From Himantopus leucocephalus (taxonomy: Eukaryota > Chordata > Aves > Charadriiformes > Recurvirostridae), in assembly GCA_003993805.1 (NCBI GenBank), contig RSEF01000002.1, positions 69,621,346 to 69,685,345 on the forward strand: a DNA stretch of 64,000 nucleotides, written 5' to 3'. The notes under the pieces are model-generated. The model did not search any database and was not told the origin of the DNA. It saw nothing but the letters and a program-made list of their open reading frames with translations. Position numbers and translations under genes: made by a program. Shown one piece after another: positions 1-9,300 of the stretch. Position 1 is the stretch's first letter. Each line of letters starts with the position of its first letter.

Positions 1-249
1 CCTCCTAGAGGTGTGGGTTTTAGTATTATAATTAGCTAAGATAACTGGAGGTTATACCTTTATCCTATCAGCTACCGCTAAGTTACTGTTTAATCGTATG
101 TCCAGTTGCAGTTCCTGCCTAGACAATGGTTAGTCTGGAGGTAGGTAATTGCAGACATTAGTTTTAGAGACTTTCTGTTCTTGTTGTCATGGTCTCAGAA
201 CAGACCATCATGGTTGCTCAGTCTTGTAGATTTTTTACTCTTTTTGACA
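1..249 (-). repeat. 3' LTR of the provirus, U3 part, cut by window edge
   Basis: Direct copy of 4080-4328, differing by eye at about ten substitutions and two single-base indels. Its outer end toward the provirus body reads TGTCAAAAAGAG on the minus strand, the usual TG start of a retroviral U3, directly after the polypurine tract. The R and U5 parts lie to the left of the window. Confidence 0.93.
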
Positions 250-265
250 TCAAATTCCCCCCTTT
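250..265 (-). promoter_or_regulatory. Polypurine tract
   Basis: On the minus strand this reads AAAGGGGGGAATTTGA, immediately followed by the TG that opens U3. A purine run with a G stretch at this position is the standard plus-strand DNA primer of retroviruses, and it fixes the inner edge of the left LTR. Confidence 0.85.
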
Positions 266-306
266 GAGACTTAGGTATATGCTTTACATCTCCCATAGGT
301 CTCACC

Positions 307-943
307 TTATACTTTTCCCAAGGAATTTTTCCTAGATTCTTGTTCTTCTATTTTCTTTATAAAAGGGTTGTCCTCTAATTTAGTCATCATTATTTGCTGG
401 AGTTTTCTGTTTTTCAGCACCCTTTTGCAAAGATCTGAACATATAGGTAAGCACTGAATCATGCAACAACTTAGTAACAGAACGAACAGTATGAGCACAG
501 TTATTAGGAATAGTTGCTTTAGCCAGTTTAGGTTTGGTAGCCAGGATGTTAGCCAGGAAAGATCTAATCCTTCTTGTTCTTTAAAATTTGAGGCCAAAGC
601 CTTTAATCTCTCTATTTTTTCTTCTACTAATTGAGAATTATCTGTTAAAGCAACACATTCCCTTAAACTTCTTGCACCCATGATTATGCCTCAAAAGCAG
701 ATAGTCAACTGCAGCTTTATTTTCTAAAGTAGCATCCCTTATTTGAGTTGTTTCTTCACCCAAAGCTGCTAGAGCTTGAGAGGTACAATTTATGTTTTTC
801 ACTAATACATGTGTAATTTTTTTTATTGTTTGATAATTCATGGTTACACCTACTCCTGGTGCTAAAACAGCTGCAGCTGTCACTTCAGTTGGGGTCCAAA
901 GAGTTACTTGTGAATCGCAGTCCTGTGGTAGAGCATGAATCTA
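307..943 (-). pseudogene. env: env, transmembrane subunit (broken)
   Basis: Membrane-fusion subunit of a retroviral envelope. Directly after the basic cleavage site a TAG (941-943) interrupts the frame. Reading on, a cysteine (917-919) precedes a small hydrophobic Ala/Val/Gly stretch (about 845-877), then another cysteine: an internal fusion loop bounded by cysteines rather than a free N-terminal fusion peptide. A heptad-like region follows, then a segment resembling the immunosuppressive region (692-727), then a C-X6-C-C motif (650-676). The frame is lost at about 640-680, where two frames overlap (638-883 and 307-681). The second carries a coiled-coil-like stretch, a Trp-rich membrane-proximal part, a hydrophobic helix at about 445-525 with cysteines at its inner end, and a cytoplasmic tail of about 45 residues. 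The CX6CC places it among gamma-type envelopes; the internal loop resembles the avian alpharetrovirus kind. Not functional as it stands. Confidence 0.85.
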
Positions 944-955
944 TCTTTTCTGTCT
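944..955 (-). other. Furin-type cleavage site R-Q-K-R in env relic
   Basis: Four codons encode Arg-Gln-Lys-Arg, the consensus for host furin cleavage between surface and transmembrane subunits. The next codon is TAG (941-943), so the site is preserved but dead. It marks the subunit boundary. Confidence 0.75.
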
Positions 956-1550
956 TTTGCCTTTTTCTGTTTCAAAATCTTTTTTATTAGGGAGTAAGGA
1001 CACTAATCTTCCCATAGAATGGGGTCCTCTGGTGATATTGGCGGGAATGTAGGTATAAGCTCTTTTCCCACAAAGGAGAAACCATCCTAGGGGGAGCTTG
1101 GTATGTGCTCATGCATAAATTTGCTGATTCCGTCCTATTACACATTAAGGGGGGTGTTCAAAGCGAGATAAATTTTCACATCTCGTGGGTAGGGTACAGT
1201 TCACAAATTGCACATAACTCTCTGCAGGAAACATTCCTTTCACATTGACTCTAAGTGTTCCTTTATCTCTTAGTAATCTTTTCCCAACTATATACATTGT
1301 GGTATGTTGTGTTAACCTCAATAGCTTTCAACAGAGTATAGTTTTTTAAAAGGTATAGGGGAGTCGGTACTCCTACTAAACATGAGGTGAACACCTCTTC
1401 TACAGAGATTCCCCTAGCTAGACAGAAAGAAGTAGTATTTACAATATTTTTAGCCAGATTTTCCCCCACATTCTATGACTGACCCTGCTTTTGGGAAAGC
1501 ATACTTGACCCTACAATCTGGAGTAGAAACAAAAATGTGTAACCCTTCAT
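944..1550 (-). pseudogene. env: env, surface subunit (broken)
   Basis: Receptor-binding subunit of the envelope. The ATG at 1548-1550 opens a hydrophobic signal peptide (MKGYTFLFLLQIVGSS), but an in-frame TAG at 1473-1475 ends it after about 25 codons. The same frame continues to a TAA at 1263-1265 and contains Asn-X-Thr glycosylation motifs, and further glycosylation-type motifs with cysteines follow to about 1130, with at least one more frame loss. The subunit ends in a furin-type R-Q-K-R at 944-955. At roughly 200 codons it is shorter than typical retroviral surface subunits, so an internal deletion is likely. The start overlaps the end of the integrase frame by ATGA (ATG 1548-1550, TGA 1547-1549), a normal pol/env arrangement. 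Confidence 0.75.
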
Positions 1551-1850
1551 TCTACAACACGATTGCGTGGCAGTACAGTTTTTAATGGTCCTGCCAGAAT
1601 GGCTCTCCGCTTGTCTTTGGGTCCTGGTGGAGGGGCTGGTTTGACTTGTGTGTAGTGGATCCAAGAGCTGACTTCTTCCACCTTCGTGGTGGTATAGGTG
1701 GCCAGCAAAACTATGTAAGGTCCCTTTCACTTTTCTCTCAGCAGCTCATCTGTCCAGGTGCGAATATAAATCAAGTGTCCAGGTTGAAAGTTGTGTACTG
1801 GTGAATCCAGGGGCAAAGGAGCTTGCTGATTGAGATACCTGTTGTAAGGA
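1547..1850 (-). pseudogene. pol: pol remnant: integrase C-terminal tail
   Basis: The only surviving part of pol. In one minus-strand frame there is a stretch with a PGHLIYIRTW-type segment, then Gly-Pro-Tyr at 1715-1723, a beta-rich LLATYTTTKV segment and SSWIHYTQVK, followed by a Pro-rich end. This is the order of the GPY/F module of gamma-like retroviral integrases. A TGA at 1727-1729 interrupts the frame two residues before the Gly-Pro-Tyr. The zinc-binding and catalytic (DDE) parts are missing. The frame ends in a TGA at 1547-1549 that overlaps the env start. The upstream edge, near 1850, is the deletion junction with gag and is approximate. Confidence 0.8.
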
Positions 1851-1902
1851 TGATAAAACAAGCAAAAGAGACAGCAAATCATTTCTTAACATTCCTTACC
1901 CT

Positions 1903-2394
1903 TTAACAGGCTTCCAGTTCCCAGGCTTTTAGCTGGATATGGTTTTCCATAACATTGATATCCCCTGACTGATCCTTTCCTTCTTTACCAGGGCATTCAT
2001 TCTTCCAATGACCTTCCTGCCAGCAAATGGCACATTGATTTAGACCTAAGGGAGGACCCCTTCGTGCTCCAGGACCCTTGCCTCTTTCTCCATGACCTCC
2101 CTTTCCCCTTCCTCTCGCTCCACCTCTTCTATCTGCAATTGCTGCAGCCAAAAGAGAAGCCTGTAATTTCATTCTTCCTTGTTCCTTCTTTTCTCTCTTT
2201 TCTTCTCTATTATTGTATACCTTATAAGGAATTTCAGTTAACTGAGAGATAGACACTGCCCCCACTCCATCTCCTTTCTGTAACGTCTTTCTTATGTCTT
2301 GTGATGACTGGCCTATAAACAATATGCTAAACTTTTTTTGATTTGCCTCCTCTTCTGGATTTATATCAGTCCACTTCTTAGCTACTTCATATAA
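1903..2394 (-). pseudogene. gag: gag 3' part: end of capsid and nucleocapsid
   Basis: An uninterrupted gag frame of about 163 codons from just after a TGA (2395-2397) to the terminal TAA (1903-1905). It holds the last part of capsid, a strongly charged Lys/Glu-rich linker (about residues 38-50 counted from the Met at 2322), an Arg/Gly-rich basic region, and one zinc knuckle C-X2-C-X4-H-X4-C at 1993-2034. Basic, Gly-rich flanks with a single knuckle are typical of gamma-like nucleocapsids, which bind genomic RNA during packaging. It is the best preserved piece of the provirus but lacks its own start, and in a full element would be followed by protease and pol. Confidence 0.88.
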
Positions 2395-3021
2395 TCACTC
2401 ATAGAAAGCCGACAGGCGTTCATCAGGTTCTTGTCTAACTTCATACAGTTTAGACAGATTTTTAGGTTTGGGGACTCCATGCTGTATCCCATATAGTATC
2501 AACTGCTGGTACTGTTTCGGTTTAGTTTTTCTGAATCCAGTATTCGGATCCCATTCTGGATCTTCTCTCAAAAGCAAATATTAACTGGGATCCTCCTGCC
2601 TATTTCTTTTTCCTCCCTCCTCTTTCACCTTCTCTAACACCACTCTTTTTTCTTCTGCAGTAAAAGAGGTGTTTAATAGAATCTGCATGTCTTCCCAGTT
2701 AGGGTTGTGAGTCAGCATGGTAGTTTCTAAAAGTTGATACATTCCACCACAGGGTTGTCTTGGTATGAACCAACAGATTTTTTCCAATTTAACAGCTCAG
2801 AAGTAGTAAATGGGACATGGACAAAAACTGGTAGATTGTCTGCCCCTACTGCTTGTCTCAAGGACACTTGTATTACTGGCTGAGTGTGTCCCTGAGTTCT
2901 ACTTGAAGCTTTCATCTCCCAATTGTCCTTTTCCCTTGTTCATCTCCTGATAGTCTTTGTCTGCTTCTGTCCCGGTGTTATAGAGGGGTAGGGAAGAGGG
3001 AACTAGTAACTGTACATCCTC
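2395..3021 (-). pseudogene. gag: gag middle part: linker and capsid (broken)
   Basis: Fragments of capsid, the shell-forming Gag domain, lie in more than one frame. Frame 2727-2915 carries the start of capsid-like sequence, and overlapping frame 2581-2787 continues it, so a frameshift lies near 2760. Frame loss near 2890-2915 separates it from the upstream linker. A TAA at 2581-2583 and a TGA at 2395-2397 interrupt the later part. The stretch LYEVRQEPDERLSAFYE (about 2398-2450) matches the major homology region of gamma-like capsids, with its Gln, Glu and aromatic residues. A TAG at 3022-3024 ends the matrix frame on the upstream side. Confidence 0.82.
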
Positions 3022-3318
3022 CTACTCATCCCCTCCACAACATATAGTCCCTTGCTTTTTCTTCATCCCTTCAATACATGGCATTAACATATCTCTTCCC
3101 AATCCACACTTTTTCTGAATATCTGGATTTCTATACAAAGTCATAAAAGCATGAACATATGGAACTTCATCCCATTTCCCAAGTTGGTGACAAAACAACA
3201 TTAATTGCAATATAGTATTAAATTGTAGAGACCAGTTCTCTGGCCACCTTTCTGCATCATCCAACTTATAATTTGGCCACAACTGATTACAACATCTTTT
3301 CATTTTTTCGTGAGTCAT
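3022..3318 (-). pseudogene. gag: gag 5' part: matrix-like domain
   Basis: A 98-codon frame beginning at the ATG at 3316-3318 and stopped by TAG at 3022-3024. It is helical-looking and Trp-rich, with WPENWSLQF followed by hydrophobic and charged stretches, as in the matrix of gamma-like retroviruses. A second-position Gly for myristoylation is not present after this Met (it reads Met-Thr-His), so the original start may lie further upstream in the decayed leader or have been lost. Its position, between the leader and capsid, supports the assignment more than sequence alone. Confidence 0.7.
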
Positions 3319-3651
3319 TGGATCTCTTCCAAAGTTATTCTAATGTTTTAAAATACAACCCAGAGAGCTACGGGGAGGAATTGTGGATTGGCTGGATTGC
3401 ATATTCCACTTATATTCCACTTACACCTAAGCCAATATTTCTCCTGTGTGCACTTGGCTGTGACTTTGATTCGTCAGCAAAGGCTACCTTTCCCCCTGTT
3501 ACCAAGCATCTATGTGTGACTTCATAATCTTCCATGGAAGTAATTATTTTTAATACTCACCAATCCTGGAATTTGTCCCCCTTTCACCCTTGCACAAATA
3601 TCTCTTTGGGCATTGCACCTTTGAGTCGCTCACCACCCTGACACCAGAGGG
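3319..3651 (-). other. Provirus 5' leader, decayed
   Basis: Untranslated stretch between the primer-binding region and the first recognisable gag codon. It would normally contain the splice donor and packaging signal, but I cannot identify either. An 84-codon plus-strand frame at 3273-3527 runs antisense to it and is not a gene. Confidence 0.5.
3632..3646 (-). promoter_or_regulatory. Alternative primer-binding site, tRNA-Leu-like
   Basis: The minus strand reads TGGTGTCAGGGTGGT. The first ten bases match the complement of the 3' end of vertebrate leucine tRNA (CCTGACA plus CCA), and the rest matches if one base is missing. It lies just inside the proline-like candidate; only one of the two can be the true site. 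Confidence 0.35.
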
Positions 3652-3669
3652 GATTCGGAGGAGTCCCCA
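3652..3669 (-). promoter_or_regulatory. Candidate primer-binding site, tRNA-Pro-like
   Basis: On the minus strand this reads TGGGGACTCCTCCGAATC. It keeps about 12 of 18 positions of the proline-tRNA primer-binding site used by many gammaretroviruses, mostly in the first 14 bases. The clean CA end of U5 is not obvious beside it. A competing leucine-like site lies at 3632-3646. Confidence 0.4.
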
Positions 3670-3854
3670 AGCAACTGGTTAGTGTGCTCTGGAGTCCTGT
3701 CCGATCCTATTCTCTGCCACTTTGGTAAGCAAGATGATCCAGGCAAGGCCTTATGGCTGTCCCATCTGGGTTGGCAAAAACGTTGTCCTTAAAAATAAGG
3801 GTTCTTCACCCGGTGTGCAAGAGCAAATCATCACGCTGAGTCGAGATATTTGTT

Positions 3855-3860
3855 TTTATT
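3855..3860 (-). promoter_or_regulatory. LTR polyadenylation signal AATAAA
   Basis: Exact AATAAA on the minus strand inside the presumed R region of the 5' LTR, downstream of the TATA-like box. The equivalent signal of the 3' LTR lies outside the window. Confidence 0.5.
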
Positions 3861-3983
3861 TCACTTCTGCAGAATTGGGTGCTAGGCATCTAACGCAGCT
3901 AGCACAGTTTCTAGGAAACATGTAGGGTCCTTTGCACAAAATGGTAACAAAGAAGAAATCGCCTTAAATCAGCTGGTCGGTCA

Positions 3984-3990
3984 CTTATAC
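3984..3990 (-). promoter_or_regulatory. TATA-like box in the 5' LTR
   Basis: GTATAAG on the minus strand, about 125 bases upstream of the LTR polyadenylation signal. Spacing fits a U3 promoter that would start transcription near 3960. Confidence 0.45.
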
Positions 3991-4328
3991 TTTACGTAAC
4001 AAAAAACCTCATTTGCGCATGTCTTAATTCCTGTCTAGTTCATTATACTAAGGTGGTCCTACATTTACGTACAAAGTCTCCTCCTAGAGGTGTGGGTTTT
4101 AGTATTATAATTAGCTAAGATAGCTGGACGTTATACCTTTATCCTATCAGCTACTGCTAAGTTACTGTTTAATCGTATGTCCAGTTGCAGTTCCTGCTTA
4201 GACATGGCTAGTCTGGAGGTAGGTAATTGCAGACATTAGTTTCAGAGGCTTTCTGTTCTTATTGTCATGATCTCAGAACAGACCATCATGGTTGCTCAGT
4301 CTTGTAGATTTTTTACTCTTTTCAAACA

Positions 4329-6104
4329 TCACTTATTTCCAAGATCCCTTTGGCTCTGCTGTCACCATCTGTCCCTAGGCATATCCAGGTGCCATAAAGC
4401 CAAGACTGTAACGGGGCTGTTTTATATTGTCTCTGTGCAAGTATTAACTCTATGAAATCTTGCACAAGAGTGCAGGTTTATTGCTATTGTGCTTTGCAGA
4501 CAAACTGGTGGAAAACAGTGATGCAGTATGGATCACCAGAGAGGATCCTGAGGTTCTATTGCATAGTGTCTGTCCCATTTTCCATGTAAGAGGTGTGGAG
4601 GTGCCTTGGGGCCTCCTGTGACCAGGAGGGATGGGAAACATGCTTTTCCTTCCCCTACATGAGGCAAGGCAGGTGCCTTCAACGCTAGTTCACCTGGAAA
4701 GTGTGGCTTTTCCCTGGGACTTCTGTGCGCATGAAGTTGCCTTACATGAAGCCTTCCCATCTCCTGCCAGGTGCCAGGCAGGTTTAAAAGGACAAAGTGT
4801 CTCACAGGGCTGCACTTTGTTGGCATAATGAGACCAACATTTATCTTGAGATAAAAGTGTTCTTCAGCCATTTTTCACTTTTGTGACTGGGTTCGTGGGC
4901 TCTCTGCCTCTTTTTAGACATGGCTAGCCTGTGTTAGTTTGATGCAAGTGATATTGAGGCAAAATGGCTGCTCTAAGTGTTCTTTTTAGCTAGAGTGAAT
5001 AACACAGGGCTAATTTTCAGCTTTATTATTTAGGTTTCAGACTTGTAAAATGGTTATTTTTAGAAAGTGGTGAGGTATCCTGTGTATATCTCTCATTTTC
5101 TTGTTAAAGTTGAGTGATTTTTACTCTGTTGGAAGTGAGGTAGAGACAGCCGGCACAGGCACAGGAGGCTTTATGCAAGCTTTCTTCATATCCCCAAGCA
5201 TAATCTGAAACTGTGTGAGGTCTCCCGTAGTCCAGGTCTGTGCTTCCCTTTAACAGACACTGTGGTGCTAACTGTGTTACGGCTTTGCATGGAGGACGAT
5301 TGGTCCCCAGGGTCCATGGTTACTCCATCAAAATAATTTCCATCATTGATCTAAATGGATTTTGATCTAAATATATTTTTAGAGGCAAAATACAATGGCA
5401 TCAGCCCAGAAAGCTCGGGCTTGGGAACACCATCTTCCAATGTGTTCGTACACTGATTTGTGTGTCTGTGGCACTGCTGCAGTATAAATATGCCAACTAC
5501 CTCCTCTAAATTTCCTGTCTGATTTCGTTATCACAATATTATTTCTGGATTTCCATGCAAAATATCAGGGAGCTATATCAAACATTTTTCCTTGTCTTCA
5601 ATTCCTGAGTCCTCAATATAGTTTCCTAGAAAAGTGATACCCTCCTTATCTATTTGTTGGCTCCTACCATGTATCACAAGGCATTCCTTCAAATTCCCAT
5701 CAGCCATGACAAACTTATCTTGTAGACTTATGTAGTGATTTTGATGGCTGTACAGACCTGTTTGTTTTGTTCTGAACTAAATTAATAACACTGCAATGGC
5801 ACCCGCTCTAGCACTGAACTTCTAAAACTCTCCTAATACACTAATCAGCATGTCAGTGGAATATTCTCTCTGGATAGAGACAAGCCTGGTGAAACGGATT
5901 AGACATTCACATGGCATTGCATAATTCAAAGAGCGGGCATGGTGCATATGATTTGCATTAATAGCCTCTACCGCAGCAGCTTCTCACAGGTCTCTCTCAT
6001 TAGATCGTATGTGGAAGCTTCCAGACTGTCAATCAATTACAGTAATTTCCTTTTCCATATTTATTCCATCACTATCATTGACAGTTACCATTAAGTGACA
6101 TTAA
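4329..6104. other. Non-coding, right flank of the provirus
   Basis: Single-copy-looking DNA beginning with TCACTTATTT just outside the LTR. The first four or so bases should be the target-site duplication, but the other copy is beyond the window. Open frames of 60-112 codons at 4450-4871 show no recognisable domain and overlap each other on both strands. I see no repeat or RNA gene. Confidence 0.5.
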
Positions 6105-6270
6105 TACAATACTATAGCACCTTGCATTTTCCAGTGCTCCTCTTACAGAGTGCTTAATCCGTGTAAGGCTGAGAGGCTCCATTATACAGGAAAAAGGTGT
6201 CTGCTGTCCGTAGCTCAGCGTAGTGTGGCTTGCCCATGGTGGGGAGGAGGACAGAGCACTTTGTGTTACG
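6105..6270 (+). repeat. MIR/CORE-SINE-like relic
   Basis: A series of weak but ordered matches to the ancient MIR-type SINE: TATAGCACCTTGCATTTTCC, then CTCCATTATACAG, then GGCTTGCCCATGGT and a CAGAGC end. The order and spacing follow the pattern of a segment beginning with a table-like size gradient and ending in the CTTGCCCAAGGT core. Heavily diverged, recognised by eye only. Confidence 0.4.
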
Positions 6271-9239
6271 GTGTCTAGGAAGCCCTCTGGGCGGCTCAGG
6301 AGCAGGGTCTGCTGGATCAGGATGGAGGTGGCTCCTGCCCAATGGTGAGCATGGGGTGCCATGAGAGGTCAGCAGACTGATCAGGAGAGAAGATGATTTT
6401 ATTAACTGCAACAGCTCAGTGCAGCTTGTGTGGCATGTTCAGGTGCATTAGCTTGGGCATTTTGGTATGGTTGTGTTTATAGATGCCTTACCTCGTTTGA
6501 TGCTCATGGACCTTCCCAGTGAGGGAAGGTCCCCTATGAACCAAGTTTTCAGATGTAGCAGCTAACACCTAGGCACTCTTGTTAGAGAAACCAGAGCTCT
6601 TTTCTTCCCTCCCTCCTGCCCTTCCTGGCTCACTGACTGTGCTCAAAACCTCCTGCCCTGGCCTAGGTAAGAAAGGCCCTGAATCCCAGTAGCAATAGCA
6701 TCCCCTATTGAATAGCCTCAGGCCCAGCAGCACCACCACTACAAAGCAGGGGAGTCTCTACACACTTTAAAAATAACAAGGTGTTGGTGTCATCACATTG
6801 GAGCTAATGGCCTGATGGCAGCTGAAGGGCTGCTCCTGGCTCTTCCTCTGCAAAGCATGTTGCAGTGCTTGTGGTGAAAACAGACCAGCGGTCTCAGCCC
6901 TCCTATTAGAGATCCATCTTTTGAGGGTCACTTTGAAATTATTCTGAGGGGACAAACAGTGGGTGTAAAACCTGTTAGTAAATGTTATCTGAGAAAGGTA
7001 AGTCTGTTACTTCAGCTAACACTGCATGGTGGGTCAACTGGAGCACTGCATATACTTCTGGCCATTGCTAGCCATCACTGGTCCTTTGTTAGCTGATGTT
7101 TGCTGAGACCTGTCCTGTGGACTTAGAAAGGTTTTTAGCCGCAGCTCACAAGTTTTCTTAGGTCTTCTTATCCCTTAGGTCCCTGATGTCCTCTCCAAAT
7201 ATTTAGAGGCTTAATTTTAAACTTAGAATGTGATCTTGTTCTTTGTGGTGGGCGGGAGAAGAAACATATCTTTTGCAGATCAGGAAAAAAGGAATTGTTT
7301 CCATATCCCCCATGGACTCTGCTGCAACGTTCCCCCTTGGCTTCCCCATACTGTACTAAAAATGCTCTCTTAAGAATGCATTGAGCTCCCTTTGCATTTT
7401 TGCTGCCTTTATTCTAGGGACTGTTTCTGCCCCTTTTCAGTCTTGAGGTGCTTTTCCCAGCTCGCTGAGCTGACATGATGAGATTCTTTCACCACTCATC
7501 AGTAAACACTTCATCAGCAATTCTGCACATGCCCAAGGGGTTTTCCTCCCTTGTCTTTGCTGAATTTTCTGGTGCTTCTTTCTTCTTCATCTCTCCTCCT
7601 AGGTTGGACACTTTTCCACTTATCCCCATCTCCCTCTTCTTTGATACATGTCAGAGACTAAGCAGGATCAGTTGCCACCGTGTCCCCGTTCAAGACCCTC
7701 CTAAAGCTATTGTTGCCATATATGCTGGATGTCTTCTTTCTCACAGTGCTCCACTTCCATCCTTGTCATTCATGGGTAACAGTTCAATGATCTTTCCCCT
7801 TCTCTGTCCACTGAGCTCATTTAAAATCCAAACAATTTCTGGCTGTCAGCTCTCCTGTTTGTGACTTGCACTCTGTTTTCTTCTCTCTTCAAAATCTTTC
7901 CTGTCAACTCTCATCTTCAGAATTGTCAGAGCCTCTCCAAAACATTAATTTCCCCGTCCCTTTTTTGTTCTCATCCATGGCTTCTTGTTCCTGTTCACAA
8001 GTCTGCAATTGAGAGGGTCCCCACAGTTTGTTGTACTGCCACCATGTTATTTTAGGTATGCTTGTTGCTTAAGCTTTTCCCAGGACAGGGCTGGTCTTGG
8101 CTTCTGGTAATCACTGCTCAGGCTGTACCTCAAAGTTCTGCTTTGTTGCTTTATATTCAGTCCTGTACATGCATGAAGTTCACATAGTGCCTTTTCACTG
8201 TTTTAGAATCCTGAGTTTTTCTCAAAATTTTAAACAAGTTTCCCTCTAGATAGGGATGGTCTGAAATTTGAATTTCCCATATGTTTCTGCTGTTACATCC
8301 AGATTTTAGGGTTCTGCCTTACATAAGTATGTGCTAGGTGTGGACTTTGGATGCACTGCCAGACTTTGCTCGAAGGCCTGGGTGGCAATCATAACACAGT
8401 GTGTTTAGCTTTAGCCCAAGCTGCTTTTCCCCCGAGGTAGAATAACGTTCTCAACTTGAGTGCGGGCTAAATAATATTTAGGGATCTAAGTAAATTTGAT
8501 TTTTTACAGCTAGCAGGTGACTTACTTGTGAGTTCTGAGCACTTTCCATTAAGCTTTATTGAGTTATCTTTGCTAACTAGTTGTAGTTGATGGTGCGCAT
8601 TTTTTTGGATTATGCAATCATTTGAGAATTTGGCAGTGTGTGTTCAAAATGTAACCAGAATAGTATTTTTTCTTCTCTATAGAATGGATCATATTGCTTT
8701 CTGACATTTGTTGTTTCAAGAAATGTTTTAGGGAATTTCAGTATTTGAACCAGAATTGTGTACTTGTCTACTCCAGAAATAAAACAGCATTTCATGTAAT
8801 TCTGATCACTTAATCTAGATATTAATAGGTCAAGCTCAATGTGTTAACAATGATTTTGGAATAAAAACATATGAAACTTCAAAGGCTAAACTAAATCTGG
8901 GAATGATGACTACCACTGCTATATTTTCTGAGTTGAAAAAGACTCAAGTAAACTGTACCCTGTGAATTATTCCCTCCGTTTCAACAATAATTATATGATG
9001 GATTTTTGTCTACTGGTGACTTAAAGCAATTGCTGTGAATATCATTTTTATCTCCATTTACACAGGACTGGTGTGCATTGCTTTAGTGGAATATGTCTCC
9101 ACGGTCCAACATCATGCTAATATGTCCAACAAGATGCTAAGCACTTTCCTTGCAAGTGAAGGTGCAAAGGGAAGAGACACAGAAGAAGGTTGCAGCCCTC
9201 TGAATAAATAGTGTTAGTGGCCTTCTTTAAGATCTGCTG
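6271..9239. other. Non-coding, nothing recognised
   Basis: Open frames at 7475-7864 and 7861-8055 (plus strand) are Ser/Phe/Pro-rich translations of pyrimidine-rich DNA and show no domain. I see no repeat family, RNA gene or CpG-rich promoter. Confidence 0.5.
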
Positions 9240-9300
9240 ATGAAAAGTACTAAAATACTATATTAGAGTTGGATGTTATTATTATTATTATTACTATTAT
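9240..9300 (+). repeat. LINE/SINE-type 3' tail ending in (ATT)n
   Basis: A segment resembling the shared GAAAAGCACTATATAAGAG-like tail of ancient amniote LINE/SINE elements (here GAAAAGTACTAAAATACTAT) runs into (TTA/ATT)n at 9276-9300. The combination of a CTATAT-like motif with an ATT microsatellite is the usual 3' end of such elements. No body of the element is recognisable upstream. Confidence 0.4.

Larger units (their letters stand above)
1..4328 (-). mobile_element. Degenerate gamma-like endogenous retrovirus, pol-deleted
   Basis: A provirus read right to left. Its two LTRs are recognised because positions 1-249 and 4080-4328 are near-identical direct copies. Between them, in the expected order on the minus strand, lie a gag with matrix-like, capsid and single-zinc-knuckle nucleocapsid parts, an integrase C-terminal tail, an env with signal peptide, basic cleavage site, CX6CC motif and membrane helix, and a polypurine tract beside the 3' LTR. 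Protease, reverse transcriptase, RNase H and most of integrase are absent: only about 50-100 bases separate the gag stop from the integrase tail. Stops and frameshifts interrupt both gag and env, so it is an inactive fossil. The left end runs out of the window, so about 400 bases of the 3' LTR and the left target-site duplication are not visible. The single CCHC knuckle and GPY integrase tail favour a gamma-like (class I) origin; the exact family is unknown. Confidence 0.93.
3670..4328 (-). repeat. 5' LTR of the provirus
   Basis: The outer end is fixed by comparison with the left copy: TG at 4327-4328 on the minus strand, where similarity to positions 1-249 stops. The inner end depends on which primer-binding site is right, giving a length of about 660-680 bases. 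Within it are a TATA-like box and an AATAAA signal in the right order, so U3 is roughly 4328-3960, R roughly 3960-3838 and U5 the remainder. Only the outer 249 bases can be compared between the two LTRs here. Confidence 0.85.

Noticed and set aside
3273..3527. 84-codon plus-strand frame across the provirus leader
   Set aside because: It runs antisense to the gag start and leader; no domain.
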